A DNA stretch of 6,386 bases from an uncultured Phycisphaerae bacterium (GCA_937920485.1 CALETL010000007.1:1-6386); one strand, 5' to 3'; shown: positions 1 through 6,134, numbered from the stretch's first letter. Numbers and translations are program-made. The notes: generated by a model not told the origin, from the letters alone.

Positions 1-438
1 GAAAACTGTCGGCTCAGTATAGGTGTAAGCGATGCTTTTACAACCCGACTGCAAAGTCGCATCTACAATATTTTGAGGCGCATATTCACTGCCTTCTAAA
101 TCATTTTGAAAATATGGCATTTGGCTGATCTGCCAGTTCTGGCAAAAAACGCACTGAAAATTGCATCCCGGCGCAGCAATTGAAAAACTTTTGGACCCAG
201 GTTGAAAATGAAAAAGCGGTTTTTTCTCGATAGGGTCAGGGTTGGCCGCACACAGTTTATCGTAATTGAGAGAATACAGGATTCCATTGATATTTTTTCT
301 GACATGGCAACGCCCGACTTGACCCTCAGAAATGATACATCGCCAGCGACACAATGAACAGCGAACTTTTTGTTCTTCCTGCGGCTGCCAAAGAACTGCT
401 TTTTTCAACTGTTCACGCTCTTGCCTCATGCCGATCAT
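1..438 (-). CDS. amrS: AmmeMemoRadiSam system radical SAM enzyme, N-terminal part (cut by the window edge)
   Basis: This frame is open to the left edge, giving 146 residues of an expected 330 or so; the C-terminus is missing. Seen: an N-terminal cysteine cluster (C27, C30, C34, C44) with GQVGRCHVRKN, then DPIEKKPLFHFQPGSKSFSI (68-87). The radical SAM [4Fe-4S] motif CNFQCVFC (C92, C96, C99; CX3CX2C) comes next, and AYTYTEPTVF lies at the cut end. This order is characteristic of AmrS. The family is often encoded near AMMECR1 and Memo-like proteins, and its bacterial reaction is not established; no partner gene is in view. The ATG at 438 was chosen because AGGTG (448-452) lies 9 bases upstream and an in-frame TAA lies just before it. 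An ATG at 429 is possible but has no Shine-Dalgarno at normal spacing. No convincing promoter sits directly upstream, so expression may depend on readthrough from the structured RNA at 640-507. A pyruvate formate-lyase activating enzyme is the nearest alternative, but the N-terminal cysteine cluster and PIEKKPL favour AmrS. Confidence 0.9.
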   Translation of the reverse strand, partial: MIGMRQEREQLKKAVLWQPQEEQKVRCSLCRWRCIISEGQVGRCHVRKNINGILYSLNYDKLCAANPDPIEKKPLFHFQPGSKSFSIAAPGCNFQCVFCQNWQISQMPYFQNDLEGSEYAPQNIVDATLQSGCKSIAYTYTEPTVF

Positions 439-506
439 TATAGATTACACCTATTCAGGATACAAGCAGGAGTTGTTAAAAAGAAAATTAGAGGAATTCG
501 GCGCAT

Positions 507-561
507 AAAAAAAGGGAGATCGGCACGCTTCTTATTTAAACAAAATGTGGGCCGTACTCCC
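507..561 (-). terminator. Intrinsic terminator of the structured RNA
   Basis: On the minus strand GGGAG-TA-CGGC (561-551) pairs with GCCG-AT-CTCCC (524-514), with a 2x2 internal loop. A run of seven T (513-507) follows directly. The apical loop is unusually large (about 26 bases) and A/U-rich, so it could hold a seed or protein-binding segment. It lies between the 3D-domain gene and amrS and may also stop readthrough from the 3D gene. Confidence 0.65.
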
Positions 562-640
562 TGTTGTCGCTATGCCGTTATTGCACTCTACCGCGGATAG
601 AAATGCGAAAGGCGTAATCGCCACAATGCACCGACAACAC
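507..640 (-). ncRNA. Candidate structured small RNA or leader RNA upstream of amrS
   Basis: No gene lies here, but a complete RNA transcription unit is visible on the minus strand. A near-consensus promoter (668-673 / 645-650) predicts a start at about 638-640. An 8-bp closing stem begins there: TGTTGTCG (639-632) pairs with CGACAACA (569-562). Inside it the strands re-pair as GUGC/GCAU and AUUGU/GCAAU, with bulges AG and AACG all on the 3' side. These lead to two hairpins: GGCG-ATTA-CGCC (622-611) and a helix of about 10 bp with one bulge and a CGC loop (606-583). The 3' arm of the closing stem abuts a terminator hairpin (561-514) followed by seven T. Expected length is about 130 nt. It does not look like tRNA, tmRNA, 4.5S/SRP RNA or a 6S RNA that I recognise. 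It could be a trans-acting small RNA or a riboswitch-like leader for amrS, which starts 69 bases beyond the T-run. The pairing was done by hand; conservation is untested. Confidence 0.6.
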
Positions 641-644
641 TTAA

Positions 645-673
645 ACTATACACAAAAAAGAGCGTTATGTCAA
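645..673 (-). promoter_or_regulatory. Sigma70 promoter of the structured RNA
   Basis: The -35 box is TTGACA (673-668, perfect), the spacer is 17 bases (667-651) and the -10 box is TATAGT (650-645, five of six consensus bases). The predicted start at 638-640 coincides with the first base of the RNA's closing stem, which supports transcription beginning exactly there. The -35 box lies 30 bases beyond the stop codon of the 3D-domain gene. Confidence 0.75.
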
Positions 674-702
674 GAAAAAACTGTCCATAAAGCCATAAGA
701 CA

Positions 703-1257
703 TTATCTAATTTTCACCCGAACATCCAGATATTGTACGCCCCATTCGAGGGCCTCCTGATGTGTATGAAAAAACGCATCAATACGGTCTCCTTTAATCG
801 CTCCGCCGCGATCCAGTACTTTGACCGGCTGGCTGGAATTATACCCCGGAATCACCATTTCGGTACCAAATTTGTAGGTGTCATCGGCAGCAACAAAAAC
901 GTCTCCGGGACGAATTTGATGATTACACGCAGTAATACCATCTGAATATTCTCCGCAGCATTTGCTGCACGGGCAATAAGCCGTTACCCGCATTCGAACA
1001 ACCTGCCAAGGACCGTCTATATTCTTTTCATCATCAATCATATTAGATTCATCCTTCGAAAGTGACTGAACAAGCTCTTTTTCCGGTAAATCTTTGACTG
1101 GAATCTGAAGGGGCGCGTCGGATTGCCCTGCAGATGCATCCTGCGATAAAACAAAGCACATCATCACTATGGCCACAGCGGTAAAACCTGCAAGAATTCT
1201 CATCAATGTTTTACTGCCTTCAAACGAAATGATTTGATCTTTTGCCAAAAGAATCAC
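703..1257 (-). CDS. 3D-domain protein, exported or membrane-anchored, probable cell-wall enzyme
   Basis: 184 residues from a GTG start. A hydrophobic segment (about 21-37) followed by SQDASA-GQ looks like a signal peptide or N-terminal anchor. A polar linker (45-85) precedes a C-terminal 3D domain: VTAYCPCSKCCGEYSDGITA (91-110) with C95, C97, C100 and C101, then VLDRGGAIKGDRIDAFFH with the three aspartates D149, D157 and D160 that name the family. The fold is shared with MltA-type lytic transglycosylases and Rpf/Sps-like proteins, so action on peptidoglycan in the envelope is inferred, not shown. The start is uncertain. The GTG has GGAAAGG immediately upstream (tight spacing). The ATG at 1203 gives a textbook short signal peptide but has only GAAGG 13 bases away. 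A possible -10 (TATAAA, 1284-1279) lies upstream without a good -35. The gene stands alone between a degenerate region and the structured RNA. Confidence 0.85.
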   Translation of the reverse strand: MILLAKDQIISFEGSKTLMRILAGFTAVAIVMMCFVLSQDASAGQSDAPLQIPVKDLPEKELVQSLSKDESNMIDDEKNIDGPWQVVRMRVTAYCPCSKCCGEYSDGITACNHQIRPGDVFVAADDTYKFGTEMVIPGYNSSQPVKVLDRGGAIKGDRIDAFFHTHQEALEWGVQYLDVRVKIR

Positions 1258-1551
1258 CCTTTCCGAAAATTACAGAATTTTATACCGAATTCTCTCTCAG
1301 GAACTAACCCCAACAGTTAGAATCAAACCACATTTGGTGATTCCAACCATCGTCCTGTCTTCAGTAAAAAAGGCGATCCTTGCCAGACATGCCACAAAGC
1401 CCCCACACATTGGTGTTCTCTGTGATATTATTAGCGTATTGAGTAGAAATTTTTAAATCAAGTTTATTCCATCGAGTAGAGAATTCTCAGGACCGATAAA
1501 TATTCTCCCGTAGGGACAAAGAAAGATGATTTTAAAAGTCGGTGAAAAATT

Positions 1552-1586
1552 AAGGGGATTCCGGAGTCCGGAAATATAGTCCCTTT
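1552..1586. repeat. Stable two-part hairpin, REP-like
   Basis: A perfect inverted repeat TTCCGG-AGT-CCGGAA (1559-1573) is nested in an outer stem AAGGGGA (1552-1558) / TCCCTTT (1580-1586), with one G-T pair. The inner and outer stems abut on the 5' side, and ATATAG is bulged on the 3' side. A small hairpin TCCC-GTA-GGGA (1506-1516) and TTTCCA/TGGAAA (1585-1590 / 1603-1608) flank it. It does not end in a T-run clean enough to call a terminator. It could be a REP or MITE-like element; a second copy elsewhere in the genome would be needed to say so. Confidence 0.45.
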
Positions 1587-1620
1587 TCCAGAGAGTGGTT
1601 TTTGGAAATCAAAATACCGT

Positions 1621-1698
1621 TTAGGTAAAACACTGCCATGAAAACGAGCCGCAGGCTTCCATGCCCACGACTCCTGCGATACCTTTATAAGTACTCAC
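1621..1698 (-). pseudogene. IS110-family transposase remnant (25 codons)
   Basis: Between two in-frame stops the minus strand reads VSTYKGIAGVVGMEACGS, then FSWQCFT and a stop. VVGMEACGS followed by a nearby tryptophan matches the conserved (V)GMEACGSxHxWAR signature of the N-terminal DEDD domain of IS110-type transposases. The rest of the protein of about 340 residues is absent on both sides, and no terminal repeats or start are visible, so this can only be a dead fragment. The match is short (about 9 residues) and could be chance. Confidence 0.3.
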
Positions 1699-1803
1699 TT
1701 AATATTCATTTATAAGCGCACAACTCGGGCGCGCCATAGAATTTGAATTACTCCTTTAATAGACCTGTCCGTCCTGCCTTCATCATCACTCCGCCTCTCT
1801 ATG

Positions 1804-1980
1804 TCACAATTCATAGGAAATTATACCGCGCAAATAAAACCATGCAAATATTTTTTGGGGAAAATTACACTCCTCGCATCTTTTTTTTCTTTTATAATAA
1901 AAGAGAAAAAAGTCCACAACTGCTTCAATAAAGACTGTGATAATGAACGCTGTTATAAATCCGGCTATAAAAACTTTCAT
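1804..1980 (-). CDS. Putative small single-span membrane protein (58 aa)
   Basis: ATG at 1980 and TGA at 1806-1804, 24 bases after the histidine kinase stop. A hydrophobic segment (about 3-29, starting KVFIAGFITAFIITVF) is followed by the basic run KRKKR and a CEEC motif (C35, C38). It ends in FAWFYLRGIISYEL. The basic flank predicts an N-out, C-in topology with the CEEC pair in the cytoplasm; a metal or redox role for those cysteines would be speculation. I recognise no family. In favour: the coherent hydrophobic-then-basic layout, the ATG start, and the position directly after a membrane sensor kinase with no terminator between. Against: no Shine-Dalgarno is visible before the ATG, and the DNA is A/T-rich, which by itself favours F, I, K and Y codons. 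Confidence 0.4.
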   Translation of the reverse strand: MKVFIAGFITAFIITVFIEAVVDFFLFYYKRKKRCEECNFPQKIFAWFYLRGIISYEL

Positions 1981-2004
1981 AAAAAGATGTTACAAAATAC
2001 CACT

Positions 2005-3651
2005 TTATGTTTGTCTTTCATTCTGCATATTCTCTCCGAAATCTTTCAAGGTCTTTAAATGGATCGGCAAATCCAGAGAAAATGTTGAACCGTGTCCGAG
2101 TGTGCTTTCTAAATGGATCGATCCGGCCAGAAGATCCGCCAACTGTTTGCAAATTGCCAGCCCCAGCCCGGTTCCTTCGCCTTTTCGTGTAATCGATCCA
2201 TCTAATTGATGAAATTTTTCGAATATTTTTTCCTGATCTTCCTTCGAGATGCCCGGTCCTGTATCCATAATTGAAATTCGAACTGCTGTGTCGTTTAACA
2301 TGCTTGCCGTAATCAGTATTCTGCCCTCTTGAGGTGTGAACTTAATTGCATTGCTCAACAGATTATACAATATCTGCTGTACTTTTTGAGAATCTGTGTG
2401 AACCAAGGGAATATTTTTTTCGACATCGAGTCGTACCTTGATGGTTTTCTGTTCCGTCAGAGGAGAAAAGAATGCAGCTAATCCTTCTAAAAGCTGTGGT
2501 ATGCTTGTTTTGTCAATATGGACCTCCATTTTCGCAGATTCGGCCTTAGCCAGGTCAAGCAGATCATTAATCATACTGAGCAGGGACCGCCCACTCGAAA
2601 TGATATTTTCCGCCCACCGTCTTGATTTTTCTATTTCCGAAGAAGGTTTTTCACGGAGAAGCTCGGCAAAACCTAAAATGGCATTAAGCGGAGTTCGAAA
2701 CTCATGAGACATGTTGGCTAAAAACTCACTTTTAATTTTATTTGCCTTAAAGAGTTCGATATTTTTATCTGAAAGCTGTGAAATCTTTGCATCCAACTGC
2801 TTATTGGCCTGTTCAAGTTTATGCTGAGATTCCATGAGATTGTCCAGCATGTGATTGAATGCATCAGAGAGACGCTCATACTCATCACCGGTTTTGATGG
2901 AACTTCGGATGTCATAATTACCTTCGGCAATGTTGTTGACCAATGCTCGTAACTGACGAATCGGTCGCAGAATAACACGCTGAGTAATCATATAAAATGC
3001 AACCATGGCCCCCGTTGCCGCCAGCAGCCCCGCAATAACAACCCAGAACCGGTTCATAAACAATGTCCATGCTAATCCTCTGGCCGGTATTTTCGTAATT
3101 AAAACACCGATTTCCTGGTTTTTTCCAAAAGCAGTCGCTAAGGCCTGGCCGGTATGACAATGCAGACAACTTTCTTCTGCATACACAAGACGCATATAGC
3201 GATTCCACCCTCCTGTTTTTTCATGATATTCCGTCCATGCCTGATCACTAACGGCTGTATCTTTTCTTATGATTTCTAACTTGTCATTCTCGACATTTGA
3301 CAAGATATTGGTGACATGGTTCAAATCTTCGTCAAAATGTATCCACCGCACCAGACGATCTGATTCATCAAGTACCATACCGCTCTCTGATAATCTCGGA
3401 TTGTTCTCTGTCTCGGATGTTTTTAATTGAAAATGGTTTTCGTAAAGTGCATGACCAATCGAGCGCCCCGTATCTAACGCTGTTTTTTCTGTTAATTTGT
3501 TCATCCAGAAATAAGGGATCAGAAGCGCCAATACCAGACTGAAAAGGACCGCCCCTCCAAATTGAAGACGACATTTTTCTGCCAGCGAAAGCGGCTTTTT
3601 ATAAACCCGCTCTTTTATGCGCTGATAATACCGCTTCAATCTCTGCAACAT
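2005..3651 (-). CDS. Membrane sensor histidine kinase with Tll0287-like (DUF3365) CxxCH sensor domain
   Basis: 548 residues. Order: TM1 (about 31-52); a periplasmic sensor region (about 53-200) ending in AEESCLHCHTGQALATAFGK with C162, C165 and H166 forming CxxCH; TM2 (about 201-223). Then come a HAMP domain (about 224-275), a coiled-coil linker (276-306), and HisKA with phospho-acceptor H316 in FLANMSHEFRTPLNAILGF. The HATPase_c domain has N-box NLLSNAIKFT (430-439), G1 DTGPGIS (463-469), F-box FEKFHQLDG and G2 GEGTGLGL (491-498). All catalytic boxes are intact. The sensor resembles the Tll0287-like family, in which CxxCH may bind haem c, suggesting redox or gas sensing in the periplasm; haem attachment is inferred. 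No receiver domain is fused and no response regulator is adjacent, so it is an orphan kinase here. The start has AAGGGG (3662-3657) five bases upstream, and an in-frame TGA lies farther upstream. It follows aspS by 84 bases on the same strand with no clear promoter or terminator, so it is probably co-transcribed with it. Confidence 0.93.
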   Translation of the reverse strand: MLQRLKRYYQRIKERVYKKPLSLAEKCRLQFGGAVLFSLVLALLIPYFWMNKLTEKTALDTGRSIGHALYENHFQLKTSETENNPRLSESGMVLDESDRLVRWIHFDEDLNHVTNILSNVENDKLEIIRKDTAVSDQAWTEYHEKTGGWNRYMRLVYAEESCLHCHTGQALATAFGKNQEIGVLITKIPARGLAWTLFMNRFWVVIAGLLAATGAMVAFYMITQRVILRPIRQLRALVNNIAEGNYDIRSSIKTGDEYERLSDAFNHMLDNLMESQHKLEQANKQLDAKISQLSDKNIELFKANKIKSEFLANMSHEFRTPLNAILGFAELLREKPSSEIEKSRRWAENIISSGRSLLSMINDLLDLAKAESAKMEVHIDKTSIPQLLEGLAAFFSPLTEQKTIKVRLDVEKNIPLVHTDSQKVQQILYNLLSNAIKFTPQEGRILITASMLNDTAVRISIMDTGPGISKEDQEKIFEKFHQLDGSITRKGEGTGLGLAICKQLADLLAGSIHLESTLGHGSTFSLDLPIHLKTLKDFGENMQNERQT

Positions 3652-3735
3652 GCAAACCCCTTTTCTTATGAAATCTCATGCCTCCTGTTGGGCCTGAAAA
3701 TTTCAAATGTCAAGCAACGCTATTGCATATCGGTC

Positions 3736-5541
3736 TTATGCATCACCTTCAATCTGGTGAAGGTGTTTTTGAACCCGCAAATTCAATTCATCTAATTGGG
3801 CTTGATCGACATCGGACGGTGCATTCGTCATCAGACATTGGCCGCGCTGTGTTTTTGGGAATGCGATAACATCACGAATATTTTCGGTACCGGTCAGCAG
3901 CATCACCAGACGATCCAGGCCAAATGCGATCCCTCCATGCGGCGGAGCGCCGTACTCCAATGCCTTAAGGAAGAATCCAAAACGATCTTCGGCCTGTTTT
4001 TTTGAAATATTCAACAGATCAAAGACTTTTGCCTGAACTTGGGGGTTGTGAATACGAACTGAGCCGCCACCGATCTCAGAACCATTAACCACCATATCAT
4101 ATGCCTGCGAGCAAATATTGGCTGGATCTGTCTCCAACTTGCCCATATCCTCTTCAACCGGACAAGTAAATGGGTGATGCAGGGAATCATACCGTTTCTG
4201 GTCTTCATTCCATTCAAACAATGGAAAATCAACCACCCAAACAAACTTAAATTCATTCGGGTCAAACAGTTCAAGCTCTCGGCCCAACCGAACACGCAGG
4301 GGAGCCAGCGCTTTATTTGCCGCATCCGGCTTATCGGCAACAAGCAGGATCAGATCGCCCTCATTGGCATCAAATCGCTCAAGCAACTGAGCCAATTGCT
4401 CATCGTTAAAGAATTTGGAAATACTGCTTTTGGGAACCACATGGCCCTGCTCATTCTTTTCGATTTTCATCCATGCAAGTCCCTTGGCCCCGTATTCACC
4501 GACAAAGGCGGTCAGCGTTTTTTCGATATCGCTACGCGAATATTTGGCTCCGCCGGGAGCACACAATCCTTTGACAATACCGCCCTTTTCAACCGTCGAA
4601 GTGAAGACCTTGAATGTCGATTCTTTAGCAATATCTGAAATGTCTTTAAGCTTCATCTCGAACCGCATATCCGGACGATCGATGCCGTATTCGTCAACTG
4701 CCTGCTGATAAGATATCCGGGGAACCGGATTGGGGATATCAACATCAAGTATTTCCTTGAAGACACGACGGATCACGCCTTCGTTCATACTCATCACATC
4801 GTCAGCATCCACAAAGCTCATTTCCACATCGATCTGTGTAAACTCGGCTTGGCGGTCCGCTCTTGGATCTTCATCACGGAAACAACGGACAATTTGAAAA
4901 TATTTGTCGGTGTTGGCCACCATCAATATCTGCTTAAACAATTGCGGCGACTGCGGCAGTGCATAAAAAGCTCCCTGGCACAAGCGGCTGGGAACCAGAA
5001 AATCACGTGCGCCTTCCGGCGTGCTTTTGCCAAGCATCGGCGTCTCGATCTCCCAGAAACCATTCTCATCATAATAATCACGTACGATCTTAGTTACACG
5101 GTGCCGGACGGATAGTTTGTCGAGCATGTCCATGCGTCGAAGATCGATATAGCGATACTGCAGTCGTAATTCTTCATTGACCTGCTCAGCAGCATCGATC
5201 TCAAACGGCGGGGTCTTAGAAGTATTCAGTACCTGCAACTCTGTTACCAGTATTTCGATCTGTCCGGTCGCCAGTTTAGGATTTTCCAATCCTTCTCCAC
5301 GAGGTCGAACAATGCCCTTAGCAGCAATGACCCACTCACAACGCAGGTTCCGGGCGGTTTTATGACATTCAGAGTCCGCCTCAGGGTCAAAAACAAGCTG
5401 AACCAGTCCATTTCGGTCCCGCAGATCAACGAATACCAGATTTCCGTGGTCGCGATATGAATTTACCCAACCGGACACAACAACGGTTTGTGTGTCATGT
5501 TCCAGTCTCAATTCGCCGCAATGATGGGTTCGTTTTAGCAT
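3736..5541 (-). CDS. aspS: Aspartyl-tRNA synthetase, bacterial type, probably non-discriminating
   Basis: 601 residues, a normal bacterial length (about 590). This class II synthetase charges tRNA-Asp with aspartate in the cytoplasm. The N-terminal OB-fold anticodon-binding domain (about 1-105) contains SGWVNSYRDHGNLVFVDLRD (23-42). It is followed by RYIDLRR (130-136), the substrate-binding QSPQLFKQ (197-204), and motif 2 FRDEDPRADRQAEFTQID (221-238). The bacterial GAD insertion domain (about 290-420) comes next, then GGGSVRIHNP (491-500) and motif 3 GGIAFGLDRL (536-545) with the ATP-binding arginine R544. Histidine H32 in RDHG is the residue typical of non-discriminating AspRS, which also makes Asp-tRNA-Asn for GatCAB; discriminating enzymes usually have leucine there (established for the Pseudomonas type, inferred here). 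The ATG at 5541 has a weak GAGAG seven bases upstream and lies about 39 bases after the predicted transcription start. The histidine kinase follows on the same strand. Confidence 0.98.
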   Translation of the reverse strand: MLKRTHHCGELRLEHDTQTVVVSGWVNSYRDHGNLVFVDLRDRNGLVQLVFDPEADSECHKTARNLRCEWVIAAKGIVRPRGEGLENPKLATGQIEILVTELQVLNTSKTPPFEIDAAEQVNEELRLQYRYIDLRRMDMLDKLSVRHRVTKIVRDYYDENGFWEIETPMLGKSTPEGARDFLVPSRLCQGAFYALPQSPQLFKQILMVANTDKYFQIVRCFRDEDPRADRQAEFTQIDVEMSFVDADDVMSMNEGVIRRVFKEILDVDIPNPVPRISYQQAVDEYGIDRPDMRFEMKLKDISDIAKESTFKVFTSTVEKGGIVKGLCAPGGAKYSRSDIEKTLTAFVGEYGAKGLAWMKIEKNEQGHVVPKSSISKFFNDEQLAQLLERFDANEGDLILLVADKPDAANKALAPLRVRLGRELELFDPNEFKFVWVVDFPLFEWNEDQKRYDSLHHPFTCPVEEDMGKLETDPANICSQAYDMVVNGSEIGGGSVRIHNPQVQAKVFDLLNISKKQAEDRFGFFLKALEYGAPPHGGIAFGLDRLVMLLTGTENIRDVIAFPKTQRGQCLMTNAPSDVDQAQLDELNLRVQKHLHQIEGDA

Positions 5542-5580
5542 ATATCGGCTCTCTTTTCACAAAAGTTTCGGTTTTCAAAG

Positions 5581-5596
5581 GGGTTAACATACCCCA
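5581..5596. promoter_or_regulatory. Inverted repeat over the aspS -10 box, possible operator
   Basis: GGGGT (5581-5585), a 6-base centre, and ACCCC (5592-5596) form a perfect 5-bp inverted repeat that covers the -10 hexamer and likely start site. This is a good position for a repressor site, but the arms are short and may be chance. Confidence 0.25.
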
Positions 5597-5615
5597 AAAC
5601 CCTTTTCAAGTCAAT
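5587..5615 (-). promoter_or_regulatory. aspS promoter
   Basis: The -35 box is TTGACT (5615-5610), the spacer is 17 bases and the -10 box is TATGTT (5592-5587). The predicted start is near 5580, giving an untranslated leader of about 39 bases. It lies just downstream of the trxA terminator, so aspS begins its own transcription unit. Confidence 0.7.
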
Positions 5616-5655
5616 GATAATCCAGTTCGGGAATGCAAAGAGAAAATTACGAAAT

Positions 5656-5690
5656 AAAAAACGGGGTGCAGCCGGTGCACTGCATCCCGT
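5656..5690 (-). terminator. Intrinsic terminator after trxA
   Basis: Minus-strand stem ACGGGATGCAG (5690-5680) pairs with CTGCACCCCGT (5671-5661) with a single A-C mismatch and an 8-base loop. A T-run (5661-5656) follows directly. It lies about 40 bases after the trxA stop and separates trxA from aspS. Confidence 0.88.
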
Positions 5691-5730
5691 TGGAGTTTTT
5701 TCGATTAATTGGCTATAAGATCGGCTCGAT

Positions 5731-6054
5731 TCATCCCAGCGTTTCGTCGATTGCTGCAGTAAGGTCGTCTTTAGTCGTCAAACCAACCCATTTTTTAGCG
5801 ACTTCGCCATTATTGAATAATATCAAGGTAGGGATTGCGCTGATCGCGTGCTTGACGGCCGCATCTCTGTGGTCGTCGGTATTCATCTTGCAAATTGTTG
5901 CCTTTCCGGCATATTCATCCGCGATTTCCTCAACAACCGGTGTCAGCATCTTACAGGGGCCGCACCAAGGCGCCCAAAAATCCACCAGTACCGCACCATC
6001 ACTAACTGTCGATTCAAATGTTTCATCCGTTAATTCAACTACATTTCCGGCCAT
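5731..6054 (-). CDS. trxA: Thioredoxin
   Basis: 107 residues, the standard single-domain thioredoxin length. It has the redox motif WAPWCGPCK (C31 and C34), preceded by VLVDFW, then the cis-proline motif AIPTLILFNNGE (I74-P75-T76) and a C-terminal helix ending at residue 107. It is a general cytoplasmic dithiol reductant, normally recycled by thioredoxin reductase. There is no signal peptide. The ATG at 6054 has AAAGGA (6066-6061) six bases upstream. It is a monocistronic unit, with its own promoter (6134-6106) and strong terminator (5690-5656). Reductase is not encoded in the window. Confidence 0.97.
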   Translation of the reverse strand: MAGNVVELTDETFESTVSDGAVLVDFWAPWCGPCKMLTPVVEEIADEYAGKATICKMNTDDHRDAAVKHAISAIPTLILFNNGEVAKKWVGLTTKDDLTAAIDETLG

Positions 6055-6105
6055 GATTAATCCTTTCTGTCCAGGCGTTATTATCTTCTGAATATTACAG
6101 GCACT

Positions 6106-6134
6106 ATATTACAACCGCTGTCTGGCCCTGTCAA
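6106..6134 (-). promoter_or_regulatory. trxA promoter
   Basis: The -35 box is TTGACA (6134-6129, perfect), the spacer is 17 bases and the -10 box is TAATAT (6111-6106). The predicted start is near 6099, giving a leader of about 45 bases. It lies in the 123-base gap after the GNAT gene. Confidence 0.7.

Larger units (their letters stand above)
1258..1803. other. Gene-poor region with hairpins and gene remnants
   Basis: About 545 bases with no intact coding frame. Stops are frequent in all frames and the stretch is A/T-rich compared with the flanking genes. It contains several hairpins (1506-1516, 1552-1586, 1584-1608), an IS110-like transposase scrap (1621-1698, minus), and a plus-strand open segment with a CxxCH motif (1321-1413). 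There is also a 7-base direct repeat GAGTAGA at 1441-1447 and 1474-1480. A weak candidate promoter element for the 3D-domain gene lies at its left end. The mixture suggests decayed mobile or accessory DNA, which is an inference. Confidence 0.5.

Noticed and set aside
675..702. Possible terminator right after the 3D-domain gene (TGTC...GACA followed by T6 on the minus strand)
   Set aside because: The stem is only 4-5 bp with one G-T pair and a large loop, and the T-run abuts the -35 box of the RNA promoter. Too weak to call.
1321..1446. Minus-strand frame reading MCGGFVACLARIAFF, reminiscent of the MCGGFV motif of SafE-like exporters
   Set aside because: The following residues are not membrane-like and the frame is under 50 codons. 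The six-residue match is likely chance.
1889..1903. A/T palindrome CTTTTAT-A-ATAAAAG
   Set aside because: On either strand it is followed by A rather than T, so it is not an intrinsic terminator. It is explained by A/T-rich codons within the small membrane ORF.
1743..2209. Overlapping plus-strand open frames of 62, 85 and 90 residues
   Set aside because: They have no recognisable domains or membrane pattern and lie opposite the kinase end and the small minus-strand ORF. They look like antisense shadows.
3650..3686. Strong AGGAGG (3686-3681) before an ATG at 3679 upstream of the kinase
   Set aside because: Only one base separates AGGAGG from that ATG, and the frame encodes a 26-residue peptide out of frame with the kinase. 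The kinase ATG at 3651 has its own well-spaced AAGGGG.
3652..3735. TTGACA at the aspS-kinase junction as a kinase promoter
   Set aside because: No acceptable -10 box is found 16-18 bases downstream (the hexamer there is CAACAG).
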